This document shows positions 17,293 to 25,673 of a stretch of 64,000 nt of DNA, piece after piece (within the stretch, counting starts at the first letter, position 1; every line of letters starts with the position of its first letter). The stretch is from an uncultured Bacteroidaceae bacterium (GTDB taxonomy: Bacteria > Bacteroidota > Bacteroidia > Bacteroidales > Bacteroidaceae), in assembly GCA_944320955.1 (NCBI GenBank), contig CALUJL010000002.1:62001-126000 (forward strand), written 5' to 3'. The notes beneath the pieces were generated by a model. It was not told the DNA's origin, searched no databases, and saw only the letters and a program-made list of their open reading frames with translations. The position numbers and the translations under genes are program-made.

Positions 17293-17302
17293 CGTTCGTG
17301 TG

Positions 17303-17310
17303 CAAATATA
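17303..17310 (-). promoter_or_regulatory. -7 promoter element of the candidate small transcript
   Basis: Minus-strand TATATTTG, exact TAnnTTTG, with no annotated gene downstream other than the candidate small RNA. Confidence 0.45.
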
Positions 17311-17417
17311 GACGGAAGGGCTTCTCCGTGAATAGTATATAAGTGCTTTTTAATAGGATAATATCGCCTTTTCGCCCGCCCGGGGGCAACTCCCCCGGAT
17401 TTCCCCGTGCGGGAAGG

Positions 17418-17500
17418 GAAAAAAGCGGCAGGACTTTTCCGGAAAAGTGCTGCATGTTTTCCGGAAAAGCCCTGCCGCTTTCGGGGCGGAGCCCTGCCGC
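17418..17500. repeat. 22-bp modular repeat array, 3 to 4 units
   Basis: Units with cores CGGCAGGA, TGCTGCAT and CCCTGCCG and CCGG linkers, exactly 22 bp apart, followed by a degenerate fourth copy. Units 1 and 3 are reverse complements except for one base. The array begins 12 bases beyond the 3' end of the exopolyphosphatase gene, between convergent genes. Confidence 0.85.
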
Positions 17501-17511
17501 TCCCGGGCGGT

Positions 17512-18444
17512 TCAGGAGAACAGGTTTCCGGCGGGCGTGCCGGGATGGTCGAGGTCTTGCTTGTAGAGCGTGTCGATGATGCCGTCGGCCAGTCCGATGA
17601 CGGGCACGTGTATGTACTGCGCGCCGCTGGCTTCGGCCAGAGTGAGGAAGATGCGCGCGGCGGGCACTATGACGTCGGCACGGTCGGCCTTGATGCGGAA
17701 CGCCTCCATGCGCTCCTTCGGGGTGAGGGGTACGAGGCTGTCGTAGAGGCGTTGCAGCTCGCTGACGGGAAACCTCTGCCGCTCCTTGTCTTTCTCCTCG
17801 GCCAGGCGGTAGAGGCGGTTGATGTTTCCGCCGGAGCCTATGATCTGCGTGCCGGGGAACGGGGCGGTGATGCGGGCTATCTCTTCGGCCATCTTCCGCC
17901 AGTCCTTCTCCACGATTCCTTTGGAGAGCACCCGCACGGTGCCTATGTTGTAGGAAGCGGAATATTGCAGTTGCCCGTCGTGCAGGAAGTTGACCTCCGT
18001 TGAGCCGCCGCCCACGTCTACGTAGAGGAAGTTGCCCGTGCGGTCCTCGATTTGCTCGATGTGGTTGTTGTAGATGATTTGCGCTTCTTCCTCGCCGGGT
18101 ATGATTTCTATCTTGATCTTGCTCTCCTCGCGGATTTTCTGCATCAGCTCTTTCCCGTTGGCGGCGTCGCGCATGGCCGAGGTGGCGCAGGCGCGGTAGC
18201 GGTTGACCTCGTAGATTTTCATCAGTTGCCGGCAGGCTTTCATCATGCGGATGAGCTTTTCGCCTTTTGAGGGGCTGATGATTCCTTTCTGGAATGAGTC
18301 GAAGCCCAGCCGGAGCGGCACGCGCAGGAAGAGCTTCTTCGTAAATTCCGGGGCGCTGCCGTCCTCGGGCAGGGTGACTTGCTTGATGAGCAGCCGCGCG
18401 GCGTTGGAGCCTATGTCGATGGCTGCATAGTTATTCGATTTCAA
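17512..18444 (-). CDS. ppx: Exopolyphosphatase, Ppx/GppA family
   Basis: A 310-residue cytosolic enzyme that removes terminal phosphate from polyphosphate, or the related hydrolysis of pppGpp. The actin-like ATPase-fold motifs are present: AIDIGSNAARLLI near the N-terminus, LYVDVGGGSTEV in the middle, and GSGGNINRLYRLA. The short length, with only the two N-terminal domains, is typical of Bacteroidetes homologs. The start is a TTG at 18444 supported by AGGAGG at 18454-18459, nine bases away; no ATG fits. Its start overlaps the end of ppk by 14 bases, so synthesis and breakdown of polyphosphate are coupled in one operon. Confidence 0.9.
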   Translation of the reverse strand: MKSNNYAAIDIGSNAARLLIKQVTLPEDGSAPEFTKKLFLRVPLRLGFDSFQKGIISPSKGEKLIRMMKACRQLMKIYEVNRYRACATSAMRDAANGKELMQKIREESKIKIEIIPGEEEAQIIYNNHIEQIEDRTGNFLYVDVGGGSTEVNFLHDGQLQYSASYNIGTVRVLSKGIVEKDWRKMAEEIARITAPFPGTQIIGSGGNINRLYRLAEEKDKERQRFPVSELQRLYDSLVPLTPKERMEAFRIKADRADVIVPAARIFLTLAEASGAQYIHVPVIGLADGIIDTLYKQDLDHPGTPAGNLFS

Positions 18445-20554
18445 TTCTTGTTTCCTCCTTATCTTGTGGTTCAGTTGGTTGCGGGGTTTGCGCCTGTTGC
18501 AGATAGTGGCGGTAGAGGGCTTCCTGCGAGCGGAAGGGTTCGGCGCCTTCGCTGCAGGGGATCAGGTTGCGCCCTGTGCCGTCCACGATGCGCCCTTGGC
18601 GGGTGTCGCGCAAGGCGCAGTCGACTATGTATTTCAACTCCTCTTTTATCTGCGGGTCGTAGATCGGGGTGACGACTTCTATGCGGTAGTCCAGGTTCCG
18701 CGGCATCCAGTCGGCCGAGCCTATAAAGACTTTTTCCTCCCCGCCTGCGGCAAAGATGAAGATGCGGGCGTGTTCCAGGTAGCGGTCGATGATGCCGTTG
18801 GCGCGGATGCTCTCGCTTTGGCCGGGGATGCCGGTGAAGAGCGAGCAGTTGCCGCGCACGCTCAGCTCGACGGGCACGCCGGCGGCCGACGCCTCATAGA
18901 GTTTCTTGACCATGATGGGGTCGGTTATGTGGTTCACCTTGATGCGTATGTAGGCCGGCTTGCCGGAGAGGTGGTTTTTGATTTCGTTTTGGATCAGGCT
19001 GAGGAACTTTTTCTTCATTTCATTGGGCGAAACCAGCAGTTCGCGGAACTTGACCGGCGAATAGGGCTTCTCGATGAAGTCGAACACCGAGGCCACGTCG
19101 CGGACGATGCGGCGGTTGGCCGTCATGAGCAGGAAGTCTGTGTACATCCGGGCGTTCCCTTCGTGGAAATTGCCCGTGCTGATGCAGGCGATGTGGGCGT
19201 TGTTCGTCAGTTCGATGTGGGTGATTTTGGAGTGCACCTTCAGCCCTTCGACGCCGAATATGACGTGGATGCCGGCATCCTGCATTTTTTTCGACCAGGC
19301 TATGTTGGGCGCTTCGTCGAAGCGGGCCAGCAGTTCGATGACTACCGTCACCTTTTTCCCGTTCTTTGCGGCGCAGATGAGGGCTTTCACTACTTTGGAG
19401 TCCCGGGCGAGGCGGTAGAGTGTGGTTTTGATGGAGCGCACTTCGCGGTGGATGGCCGCTTCCTGGAGCAGGCGGATGTAGGAGTTGAAGGAATGGTAGG
19501 GGACGTGGATGAATTGGTCGCCCCGGCGGATGAGGGAGAGCAGCGATTCCGGGCCGTCGAGCTCGGGCTTCACGATGGGAGTCCAGCGGGGATAGCGCAG
19601 GTCCGTGCGTCCGCAGTCGGGGAAGCTCATGAGGTCTTTGTGGTTCTGGTACTTGCCGCCGCCCAGCAGTGTGTCGAGCCGGTCCAGATTGAGCTTGGCA
19701 ATAATCTTTTTACGCAGTTCTTTCGGCATCCGCGCATCGTAGACGACGCGCAAGGGGAGGCCTTTGCGGCGGCTCTTCACGCCTTTTGAGATTTTCTGCA
19801 GCGTGCCGTTGCGCAGGTCGTTGTCGATTTCCATCTCCGCGTCCTTCGTAAACTTGAAAGCATAGGCCTCGAAGTGGTCGAAGTTGAGGCCTTTGAAGAT
19901 TTGCGGCAGGCAGATGCGGAAAACATCGTCCATATACATCACGTAGCTCACGCCCTCTTTGTCGGGCAGGCGCAGGAAGCGGTCCTTGCCCGAGGGGGTC
20001 ATCCCGATGACGGCATACTCGTTGCGCGTTTTCTTGCCCTCGCGGCTGAGTTTCACGGCCAGATAGGTGTGTTCGTCTTCCTCGCCGGTGAGTTGCTTGA
20101 CCTCCGAAATCCAGACGGGCATGAGGGTCCCCTCCAGATGGTTGTGGAAATAGTCTATCACGTAGGCCGTCTGGTCCTCCGAGAGCTGCGTCTCGTCGAC
20201 AATGCGGATGTTCTCTTTCTCCAGGTCGGCAGTCACGTCGGCGATGGCCGCTTCGTATTCTTTGGAGTAGCGGTTGTTCAGGGTGTTGATAGTCTTGAGC
20301 AGTTCGAGCGCCTGGGCCTGCTCTTCCCGGGCCGACTTGTCCTCGCATTCCGCAATGCGCGTGATGGAAGCTACGCGCACCTTGAAGAATTCGTCCAGAT
20401 TGTTGGAGTAAATGCCCAGAAAGGTAAGCCTCTCCATGACGGGCACTTCCTTGCGCATGGCTTCCTGCAGGATTCTGCGGTTGAAGTACATCCAGCTTAT
20501 GTCGCGGTGGAGGTACTTGTGTTTTTTCGTTTTGTCCATCTTTTTCTTTTTCAT
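18431..20554 (-). CDS. ppk1: Polyphosphate kinase 1
   Basis: About 707 residues, the usual size for Ppk1, which makes polyphosphate from ATP reversibly at the membrane. Seen in order: the N-terminal helical domain (RDISWMYFNRRILQEA), the head domain, and two PLD-like catalytic domains with VHSKITHIEL (phospho-acceptor histidine type) and HARIFIFAAGGEEKVFIGSADWMPRNLD. The frame starts at 20617, but ATG at 20554 (MKKKKMDKTKKHKYLHRD) matches family N-termini. It overlaps ppx by 14 bases. A GCCCC/GGGGC hairpin lies in the leader around 20622-20636; a clear -7 element is not seen. Confidence 0.95.
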   Translation of the reverse strand: MKKKKMDKTKKHKYLHRDISWMYFNRRILQEAMRKEVPVMERLTFLGIYSNNLDEFFKVRVASITRIAECEDKSAREEQAQALELLKTINTLNNRYSKEYEAAIADVTADLEKENIRIVDETQLSEDQTAYVIDYFHNHLEGTLMPVWISEVKQLTGEEDEHTYLAVKLSREGKKTRNEYAVIGMTPSGKDRFLRLPDKEGVSYVMYMDDVFRICLPQIFKGLNFDHFEAYAFKFTKDAEMEIDNDLRNGTLQKISKGVKSRRKGLPLRVVYDARMPKELRKKIIAKLNLDRLDTLLGGGKYQNHKDLMSFPDCGRTDLRYPRWTPIVKPELDGPESLLSLIRRGDQFIHVPYHSFNSYIRLLQEAAIHREVRSIKTTLYRLARDSKVVKALICAAKNGKKVTVVIELLARFDEAPNIAWSKKMQDAGIHVIFGVEGLKVHSKITHIELTNNAHIACISTGNFHEGNARMYTDFLLMTANRRIVRDVASVFDFIEKPYSPVKFRELLVSPNEMKKKFLSLIQNEIKNHLSGKPAYIRIKVNHITDPIMVKKLYEASAAGVPVELSVRGNCSLFTGIPGQSESIRANGIIDRYLEHARIFIFAAGGEEKVFIGSADWMPRNLDYRIEVVTPIYDPQIKEELKYIVDCALRDTRQGRIVDGTGRNLIPCSEGAEPFRSQEALYRHYLQQAQTPQPTEPQDKEETRIEIE

Positions 20555-20764
20555 AGGGGGATAAGTCTGGAATCCCCGCATTATTCCGTCCCTAAAGTTA
20601 GGCTTTTCCTCCCGCATGGAGCCCCCTCGGGGCTGTTCTTTTTGGGGAAAGACGGCGAAATTTAGGACCTTTTTGCCCGGAGATTTAGTTTCGGTTACAA
20701 ATTAAGCGTATTTTTCCCGAAAACGGGCGGGATTTCTTTAGAAAATACTTATCATTGCAGAATA

Positions 20765-20844
20765 AAACCGTTGCCGCTTTTTTCGGAAAGTGCTGCCGCT
20801 TTTCGGGAAAAGTCCCGCATCTTTTTCCGGAAAGTGCCTGCGGG
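20765..20844. repeat. 22-bp modular repeat array between divergent genes
   Basis: Four units, the first partial, with cores TGCTGCCG, TCCCGCAT and TGCCTGCG in the complete ones. It lies in the 336-base gap between the divergent ppk and GH43 genes, the only array here that is not at a gene's 3' end. No strong TAnnTTTG element is visible in this gap for either gene. Confidence 0.75.
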
Positions 20845-20890
20845 AATCCGGAAGAGTCCAGACTGAAACGACTATAACCGCTTGTATGCA

Positions 20891-23089
20891 ATGAAGAAAC
20901 TCCTACAACCTTTGTTTGCCGGACTGCTGCTTGCAGCCGGTTTCGCCACCGGGGCCGGGGCCACGGACTTCGGCAATGTCTCGGTGCACGACCCGTCGGT
21001 CATCCGCACGCCCGAGGGAATGTATTACATCATAGGCTCGCACATGGCCGGGGCCAAGTCGCCCGACCTGATGCGCTGGACCTTGCTGGGAAGCAGCCCG
21101 CAGGACCAGCCCTACTTCCGCAACCTGACGGGGGAATTGGCCGAGGCCTTGGCCTGGGGCGATACGGACACTTTCTGGGCGGGCGACTATCTGCGCCTCC
21201 CCGACGGCCGCTATCTTATGTATTACTGCGTATGCCAGGGTTCCCGCCCGCAGGCCCTGATAGGATACGCCGTGGCCGACTCGCCCGAAGGCCCTTTCAC
21301 CGACCTGGGCGTGCTGCGCCGTTCGGCCGGTTACGGCCAGGCTTATGACCCGGGCGACGGCACTTCCATTACGTTCGACATCGAGAATATGCCGAACTGC
21401 ATAGACCCCAACGTGTTTTATGATAAGGAAGGGCGGCTTTGGATGGTCTACGGTTCCTATTCCGGCGGCATTTTTATCCTGGAGATGAACCCTTCTGACG
21501 GGAGCATCCTGCCCAAAGAGGAGCAGCCGGCCTCGGTTGCCGCAAACTGGCCTTACGGAAGAAGGCTTGCAGGCGGCGGGAAAGAATGCTTTATGGAAGC
21601 CCCTTATATCCTTTATAGCCCGGAGACGGATTATTACTACCTCTTTCTTTCGATGGGGGGCTTGGGGCAAAAGGACGGATACAACCTGCGCGTCGCCCGG
21701 AGCCGCTACCCTTATGGCCCTTTCCTCGACGAAAAAGGGAATGACATGGTGGGCGCGCGCGGAAGCAACTCGGTGATGTACCAATACGGGCTCAAGATAA
21801 TGGGCAACCACCGCTTCTTTCCGGGCGAAGGCGAGGCGGGGACGGCCGGTGACTATATGTCGCCCGGGCATAACTCGGCCTATTATGACCCGGTCACGCA
21901 GCGCTATTTCCTGATCTTCCACACCCGTTTTTCGGCGACGGGCGAGTTTCACGAAGTGCGCGTGCACTCCATGCAAATGTCGGACAACGGATGGCCCATT
22001 GTGGCTCCCCTTCGCTACGCCGGGGAAGTCTACGGGCGCTGCGATGCGGAGGAATTGGCCGGAACGTACCAGTTCCTTAACCTCGGGACGGGCGAATCGA
22101 AGGAAATCATCGAGTCCGCCCCGCTCTTGCTCAGCCCCGACGGCACGGTCAGCGGTGCGCTGAGCGGTCGTTGGAGCATGATCGACGACGACGCGATGGG
22201 CAACGGGCTGAAGATAACCGTAGGGCGGACGGTCTACAAGGGCAGGGCGCTCTACCAATACGACGAGTACACTTCGTCATTCAAGTGGACTTTTTCCCTG
22301 GCCGATAGCCGTACGAACCAGATGCTCTGGGGCGTGAAGACGGAAGCGGGCCGCTCTCCGGCCGAGGCCCTGCCGCAGGACGACGGGGCGGGCTACCTGC
22401 TGATGAACGCGCGCTCGGGGCTGTACCTGACGGCGGCTGCGGAGCTCGACGGGGCGGCCACGCTGGAGGACTACGGCGGCGAGGCGCGGACGGGGCAGGT
22501 GTTCCGCCTGCGGGCGGGCGACGAGGCGGGAACTTTCCGGCTCGTAGGCTATTCGGGCCAGGAGTTCTCCCTCGGTTTTCAAAACAACCGCTCCACGGCC
22601 GGGACGCCCATCGTGAATTGTGAAAAGGAGGACTATCTGGGCGGAAGCCGGAAGACCTTTTTCCAACTGGAGCCCACAGAGCGGGGCACGTACCGCCTGC
22701 TCAAGCAGGGACGGGCCTCGGTTTGCGCCGCCGCCGAGGGCGGTTCGCTCCAGAGCGGCGCCGCGCTGGTGGCTGCCGCCACGTCCGGCTCCCAGGAGGG
22801 GCAGGAGTGGGTGCTCATCCGGGTGCGTGAGCCGGAGATTGCCGACGGGGTGGAGACTGTGGGTGCCGGCGCTTCCGACGCCGGGGAGTGGCGGATCAGC
22901 GCGGACGGCGCAGAGGTGTCGGCCGTCTTGCCCGGGGCTTCCTCCATCAGGCTCTGCACCGCGTCGGGCGCGGAGCTGGCCTCCCGGAGCGGTGGGCAGG
23001 CTGAATTTGCCGCTCCCGGCAGGGGCGTCTATCTGCTCATAGGCGAGATGCCCGACGGGCGGAGGCGGGTTGCCAAGATTCTGCTGTAA
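20891..23089 (+). CDS. Secreted GH43 family glycosidase with ricin-like domain and C-terminal tail
   Basis: About 732 residues. A signal peptide (ATG at 20891, ending GAGA) is followed by a five-bladed GH43 propeller: catalytic base in HDPSVI, pKa-tuning aspartate in DPNVFYD and the acid glutamate in FMEAPYI. Such enzymes remove arabinose or xylose units from plant arabinans and xylans, arabinanase being most likely. Residues about 390-480 are a lipocalin-like β-domain often attached to this subgroup, 490-650 a ricin-type carbohydrate-binding domain (QSGAALVAAA, QEWVLI), and the end is a β-rich tail similar to type IX sorting domains. No SusC/SusD pair is nearby. The following hairpin at 23127-23164 should end the transcript. 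Confidence 0.85.
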   Translation: MKKLLQPLFAGLLLAAGFATGAGATDFGNVSVHDPSVIRTPEGMYYIIGSHMAGAKSPDLMRWTLLGSSPQDQPYFRNLTGELAEALAWGDTDTFWAGDYLRLPDGRYLMYYCVCQGSRPQALIGYAVADSPEGPFTDLGVLRRSAGYGQAYDPGDGTSITFDIENMPNCIDPNVFYDKEGRLWMVYGSYSGGIFILEMNPSDGSILPKEEQPASVAANWPYGRRLAGGGKECFMEAPYILYSPETDYYYLFLSMGGLGQKDGYNLRVARSRYPYGPFLDEKGNDMVGARGSNSVMYQYGLKIMGNHRFFPGEGEAGTAGDYMSPGHNSAYYDPVTQRYFLIFHTRFSATGEFHEVRVHSMQMSDNGWPIVAPLRYAGEVYGRCDAEELAGTYQFLNLGTGESKEIIESAPLLLSPDGTVSGALSGRWSMIDDDAMGNGLKITVGRTVYKGRALYQYDEYTSSFKWTFSLADSRTNQMLWGVKTEAGRSPAEALPQDDGAGYLLMNARSGLYLTAAAELDGAATLEDYGGEARTGQVFRLRAGDEAGTFRLVGYSGQEFSLGFQNNRSTAGTPIVNCEKEDYLGGSRKTFFQLEPTERGTYRLLKQGRASVCAAAEGGSLQSGAALVAAATSGSQEGQEWVLIRVREPEIADGVETVGAGASDAGEWRISADGAEVSAVLPGASSIRLCTASGAELASRSGGQAEFAAPGRGVYLLIGEMPDGRRRVAKILL

Positions 23090-23126
23090 GAAAAGGATTG
23101 TCCGGCTTGGGGATTGGCCGAAAGCC

Positions 23127-23164
23127 GACGGGCATGTCCGTATGCGGGCGTGCCCGTCTTTTTT
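23127..23164 (+). terminator. Rho-independent terminator of the GH43 gene
   Basis: GACGGGCA at 23127-23134 pairs with TGCCCGTC at 23151-23158 and is followed by six T. It stands 38 bases after the GH43 stop. Confidence 0.8.
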
Positions 23165-23183
23165 GCTTCGCCCGGCGCGGCGG

Positions 23184-23268
23184 GCGAAAAGTGCTGCCGC
23201 TTTTAGGGAAAAGCGCTGCCGCTTCTGGCGAAAAGTGCCGGGACTTTTCCCGGAAAGCGCTGCCGCCG
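23184..23268. repeat. 22-bp modular repeat array, 4 units
   Basis: Cores TGCTGCCG, CGCTGCCG, TGCCGGGA and CGCTGCCG, spaced 22 to 23 bp. It lies between convergent genes, 57 bases from the permease stop and just beyond the GH43 terminator. Confidence 0.8.
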
Positions 23269-23324
23269 TATGCAGGCCGCGCAGGGGCTTTTGTCCCGGG
23301 GTTGCGGCGCAAGGGAGGGAGAGG

Positions 23325-24350
23325 CTACGGGCGGCGCAGGACGATGTAGACCAGAATGGGCGCACCGAAGAGGGCGGTCACGGCATTCAGGGGCAGCGGC
23401 TGGGCGGGAAGCTGGGCGAGGAGGTCGCAGAGGAGCAGCGTCGTGGCACCGCAGAGGAAGGAGGCGGGCAGAAGGGTGCGGTGGTCGGGCGAGAGGAACA
23501 GCCCCCGCGCCACGTGGGGCATGGTGACGCCCAGGAATGCTATGGGGCCGGCGAAGGCCGTGACTGCCCCGGTGAGCAGCGAGGCGCAGAGGACGAGCCA
23601 GAGGCGCGTGCGCCGCGCGTTTACCCCCAGGACGGTGGCCCGGCGGCGGCCCAGCTGGAGCAGGTTGAGCGGCTTGGCCAGGAAGAAAACCGGCAGCGCG
23701 CCGGCCAGGACGAGGGGCAGAAGGATGCGCAACTGGGCGTTTCCCACCGAAGAGAGGCTGCCGAAGGTCCAGGCGGTGAAGAGCTTCAGCGTGTCGGGGC
23801 TGCTGAGGTTCTGCAGGATGCTTACGGCCGCTCCTATGAAGTAGCCCGCCATCAGCCCTACGATGAGCAGCGTCGTGACTTGCGGCACGCGCAGGGCGGC
23901 GAAACCAACGAGCGCCATGACGAGCAGCGCCCCGCCTATGGCGGCCAGGCTCTGCCCCCACTCGGAGAAGAGCACGAGGCGCAGCGCCTCGCCCCCGCCG
24001 CCGGAGAGGAGGGGGAGCAGGGCCGTGCCGCCCATCGTGAGCAGCGCGACGCCCAGAGTGGCTCCGGCGCTTACGCCCAGCACGTCGGGTCCGGCCAGCG
24101 GGTTGCGGAAGACGGTCTGCATCAGCAGCCCCGCCAGGGCCAGCGCCCCGCCGCAGAAGAGGGCGGAGGCGGCCTTGGGGAGACGGTAGCCCAGCACGAT
24201 TTCGCGCAGGATGGGGTCGGTCTGTCCGCCGGTGAGGGCCTTTCCCACTTCGGCGGGGGGCAAGGGGACGTTGCCCCAGAGGATGTCGGCCGCAAAGGCT
24301 GCGGCCGTCAGGGCCAGGAGCAGGATGAATCGGGCAGAAGTGCGGCGCAT
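23325..24350 (-). CDS. FecCD family ABC transporter permease
   Basis: A 341-residue membrane protein with nine to ten hydrophobic segments and BtuC/FecD signatures: GNVPLPPAEVGKAL, GLLMQTVFRNPLAGPDVLGVSAGATLG and GPIAFLGVTMPHVAR, which contacts the ATPase. It imports iron complexes, heme or cobalamin together with the binding protein encoded 26 bases upstream. The start at 24350 (MRRTSARFILLLAL) is chosen because the upstream frame extension is proline-rich. No ATPase gene follows: the next gene is the convergent GH43, after the repeat array. The ATPase must come from elsewhere. Confidence 0.92.
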   Translation of the reverse strand: MRRTSARFILLLALTAAAFAADILWGNVPLPPAEVGKALTGGQTDPILREIVLGYRLPKAASALFCGGALALAGLLMQTVFRNPLAGPDVLGVSAGATLGVALLTMGGTALLPLLSGGGGEALRLVLFSEWGQSLAAIGGALLVMALVGFAALRVPQVTTLLIVGLMAGYFIGAAVSILQNLSSPDTLKLFTAWTFGSLSSVGNAQLRILLPLVLAGALPVFFLAKPLNLLQLGRRRATVLGVNARRTRLWLVLCASLLTGAVTAFAGPIAFLGVTMPHVARGLFLSPDHRTLLPASFLCGATTLLLCDLLAQLPAQPLPLNAVTALFGAPILVYIVLRRP

Positions 24351-24376
24351 GGGGGAGGGATGGGGGATGCTTTTGT

Positions 24377-25561
24377 TCAGCGGAGCGGGCGGACGTAGAC
24401 CCATTCGTGGCCGGGAAGGAGCGTGGGGTGGAACACCCGGATGAGGTCGGCCAGCAGCGAGTCGGCATGGACTACGGCGCTTTCCCAATAGTCATTGCCC
24501 CCTTCGGGCGTGGTGCGGCCGTTGAAGTTGTAGACTTCCCCGCTGCGGAAGGGGCGGAAGAGGGCATAGCGGCTGCTTGCGGCCTGCAACTCCTCGTAGG
24601 TCGATGCCTGCACGCCCACCCAGCAGTCCGCATCGCCATACTGGAGGAGGGCCGCTTCGACGGTCGTGGTGCGGCTGCCGGTGGAGGCGGTGCCTTCGGA
24701 GGGGGCGGCTCCGGCCGCGTCGGCCGTGGAAGAGGGGGGCACATAGTCGGCCCCGGCGTCGCGGTAGAGCACGGCGTTGAAGCTGTTTTCCGCCGGCATG
24801 CTCCAGCTTCCGCGGAAGTCCTGCCCCACGAGCAGCGAGGGGGCCCGCCCTTTCTTCCGCCCGGCGGGGGGCACGAGGTCGCGGAGCGCGGCGTAGCGGC
24901 GGGCGATGCCTGCAAAGAGAGTGTCGGCCTGGGGGAGCTTGTCGTAGAAAGCGGCGATGAAGCGTATCCATTCGGCCCGGCCCAGGGGCGAGGTCTCCTG
25001 CCACTCTACGGTATAGACGAGGGGGATGCCGCAGCGTTCGAGGCGGCGCGTGTTTTCGTCCTGCGTGTTGTAGGCCGGGGTGATGAGGGCTTCGGGGCGG
25101 AGGGTGAGGAGCTTTTCGATGTTCAGGTTGTAGGAGTCGCCCAAGTCCGCGATGTGGCCTTCGCCCACGCCCCGGAGGATTTGCGGGTTATATATGTAGC
25201 GGGCGCTGCAGACCCCCTTCACCGTGGGGAGCGCGCCGAGCAGGCGGAGCGATTCGAGGTAGGTGGCGGAGTTGACGGCCAGCGCCCCGATGGGGATTTT
25301 CACCTTCGTCCCCCCGGCGGGCACGGCTGTGGCGGTGTCGCGGACAAGCAGGTAGCGCGCCAGGGGGCGGCCGCCGGCCCAGGGATTGTAGACGATGGCT
25401 TCGGTGTAACCCTCGTGCTCCACGAGGTCGAAGCCTTGGGCAAACAGGGTGGGGAGCGTGTCGCCCGCGTCGGCGGCCGAGGGGGTGCGGCCGGAAGGCG
25501 TGCAGGAAACCAGGAAAAGCAGCAGCGCAAAGGCGGAAAAGATGCAGGGCTTTTTATACAT
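24377..25561 (-). CDS. ABC transporter substrate-binding lipoprotein (BtuF/FecB type)
   Basis: A 394-residue lipoprotein with signal MYKKPCIFSAFALLLFLVSC. Helical-backbone type III binding fold: GALPTVKGVC, NIEKLLTLRPEALITPAY and GIPLVYTVEWQETSPLGRAEWIRF, followed by the second lobe. Between residues about 275 and 295 a low-complexity Ala/Ser/Thr/Gly insert occurs. The ligand could be a siderophore, heme or corrinoid. It precedes the permease by 26 bases, with a TATCTTTG promoter element at 25591-25598. The metH gene of the neighbouring operon needs cobalamin, but no cobalamin riboswitch is visible. Confidence 0.88.
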   Translation of the reverse strand: MYKKPCIFSAFALLLFLVSCTPSGRTPSAADAGDTLPTLFAQGFDLVEHEGYTEAIVYNPWAGGRPLARYLLVRDTATAVPAGGTKVKIPIGALAVNSATYLESLRLLGALPTVKGVCSARYIYNPQILRGVGEGHIADLGDSYNLNIEKLLTLRPEALITPAYNTQDENTRRLERCGIPLVYTVEWQETSPLGRAEWIRFIAAFYDKLPQADTLFAGIARRYAALRDLVPPAGRKKGRAPSLLVGQDFRGSWSMPAENSFNAVLYRDAGADYVPPSSTADAAGAAPSEGTASTGSRTTTVEAALLQYGDADCWVGVQASTYEELQAASSRYALFRPFRSGEVYNFNGRTTPEGGNDYWESAVVHADSLLADLIRVFHPTLLPGHEWVYVRPLR

Positions 25562-25590
25562 AGTTGCAGGACTTTTTTCTCAAACTTCAG

Positions 25591-25598
25591 CAAAGATA
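25591..25598 (-). promoter_or_regulatory. -7 promoter element of the binding protein-permease unit
   Basis: Minus-strand TATCTTTG, exact TAnnTTTG, about 30 bases before the ATG at 25561. Confidence 0.55.
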
Positions 25599-25650
25599 AG
25601 GCTTTTGCAGAAAATGGCCATGCCGGAAGGGGAAATACAAATGGATTTCG

Positions 25651-25658
25651 TACCTTTG
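25651..25658 (+). promoter_or_regulatory. -7 promoter element of the DUF4375-metH operon
   Basis: TACCTTTG, exact TAnnTTTG. Transcription would start near 25665, so the operon's first codon may be ATG at 25683 or 25686 and not 25674. Confidence 0.55.
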
Positions 25659-25673
25659 CAGGCTCATACGTAG

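Larger units (their letters stand above)
17145..17298 (-). ncRNA. Candidate small minus-strand transcript
   Basis: A TATATTTG element at 17303-17310 (minus) and a GC-rich hairpin followed by a T-rich tract on the minus strand (17145-17182) delimit about 150 bases between the 3' ends of two convergent genes. The interior is clearly more AT-rich than its surroundings and contains small stems, for example TTTTGCC pairing with GGCAAAA, and AGTCC pairing with GGACT. It also contains a 33-codon frame, listed separately. I do not recognise a known RNA family; 6S-like RNA would be one idea but the central bulge cannot be confirmed. Confidence 0.35.

Noticed and set aside
25562..25673. Cobalamin riboswitch in front of the binding protein gene
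   Set aside because: Only 112 bases separate the divergent genes, filled by two promoter elements; no B12-box-like sequence is seen there or before the metH operon.
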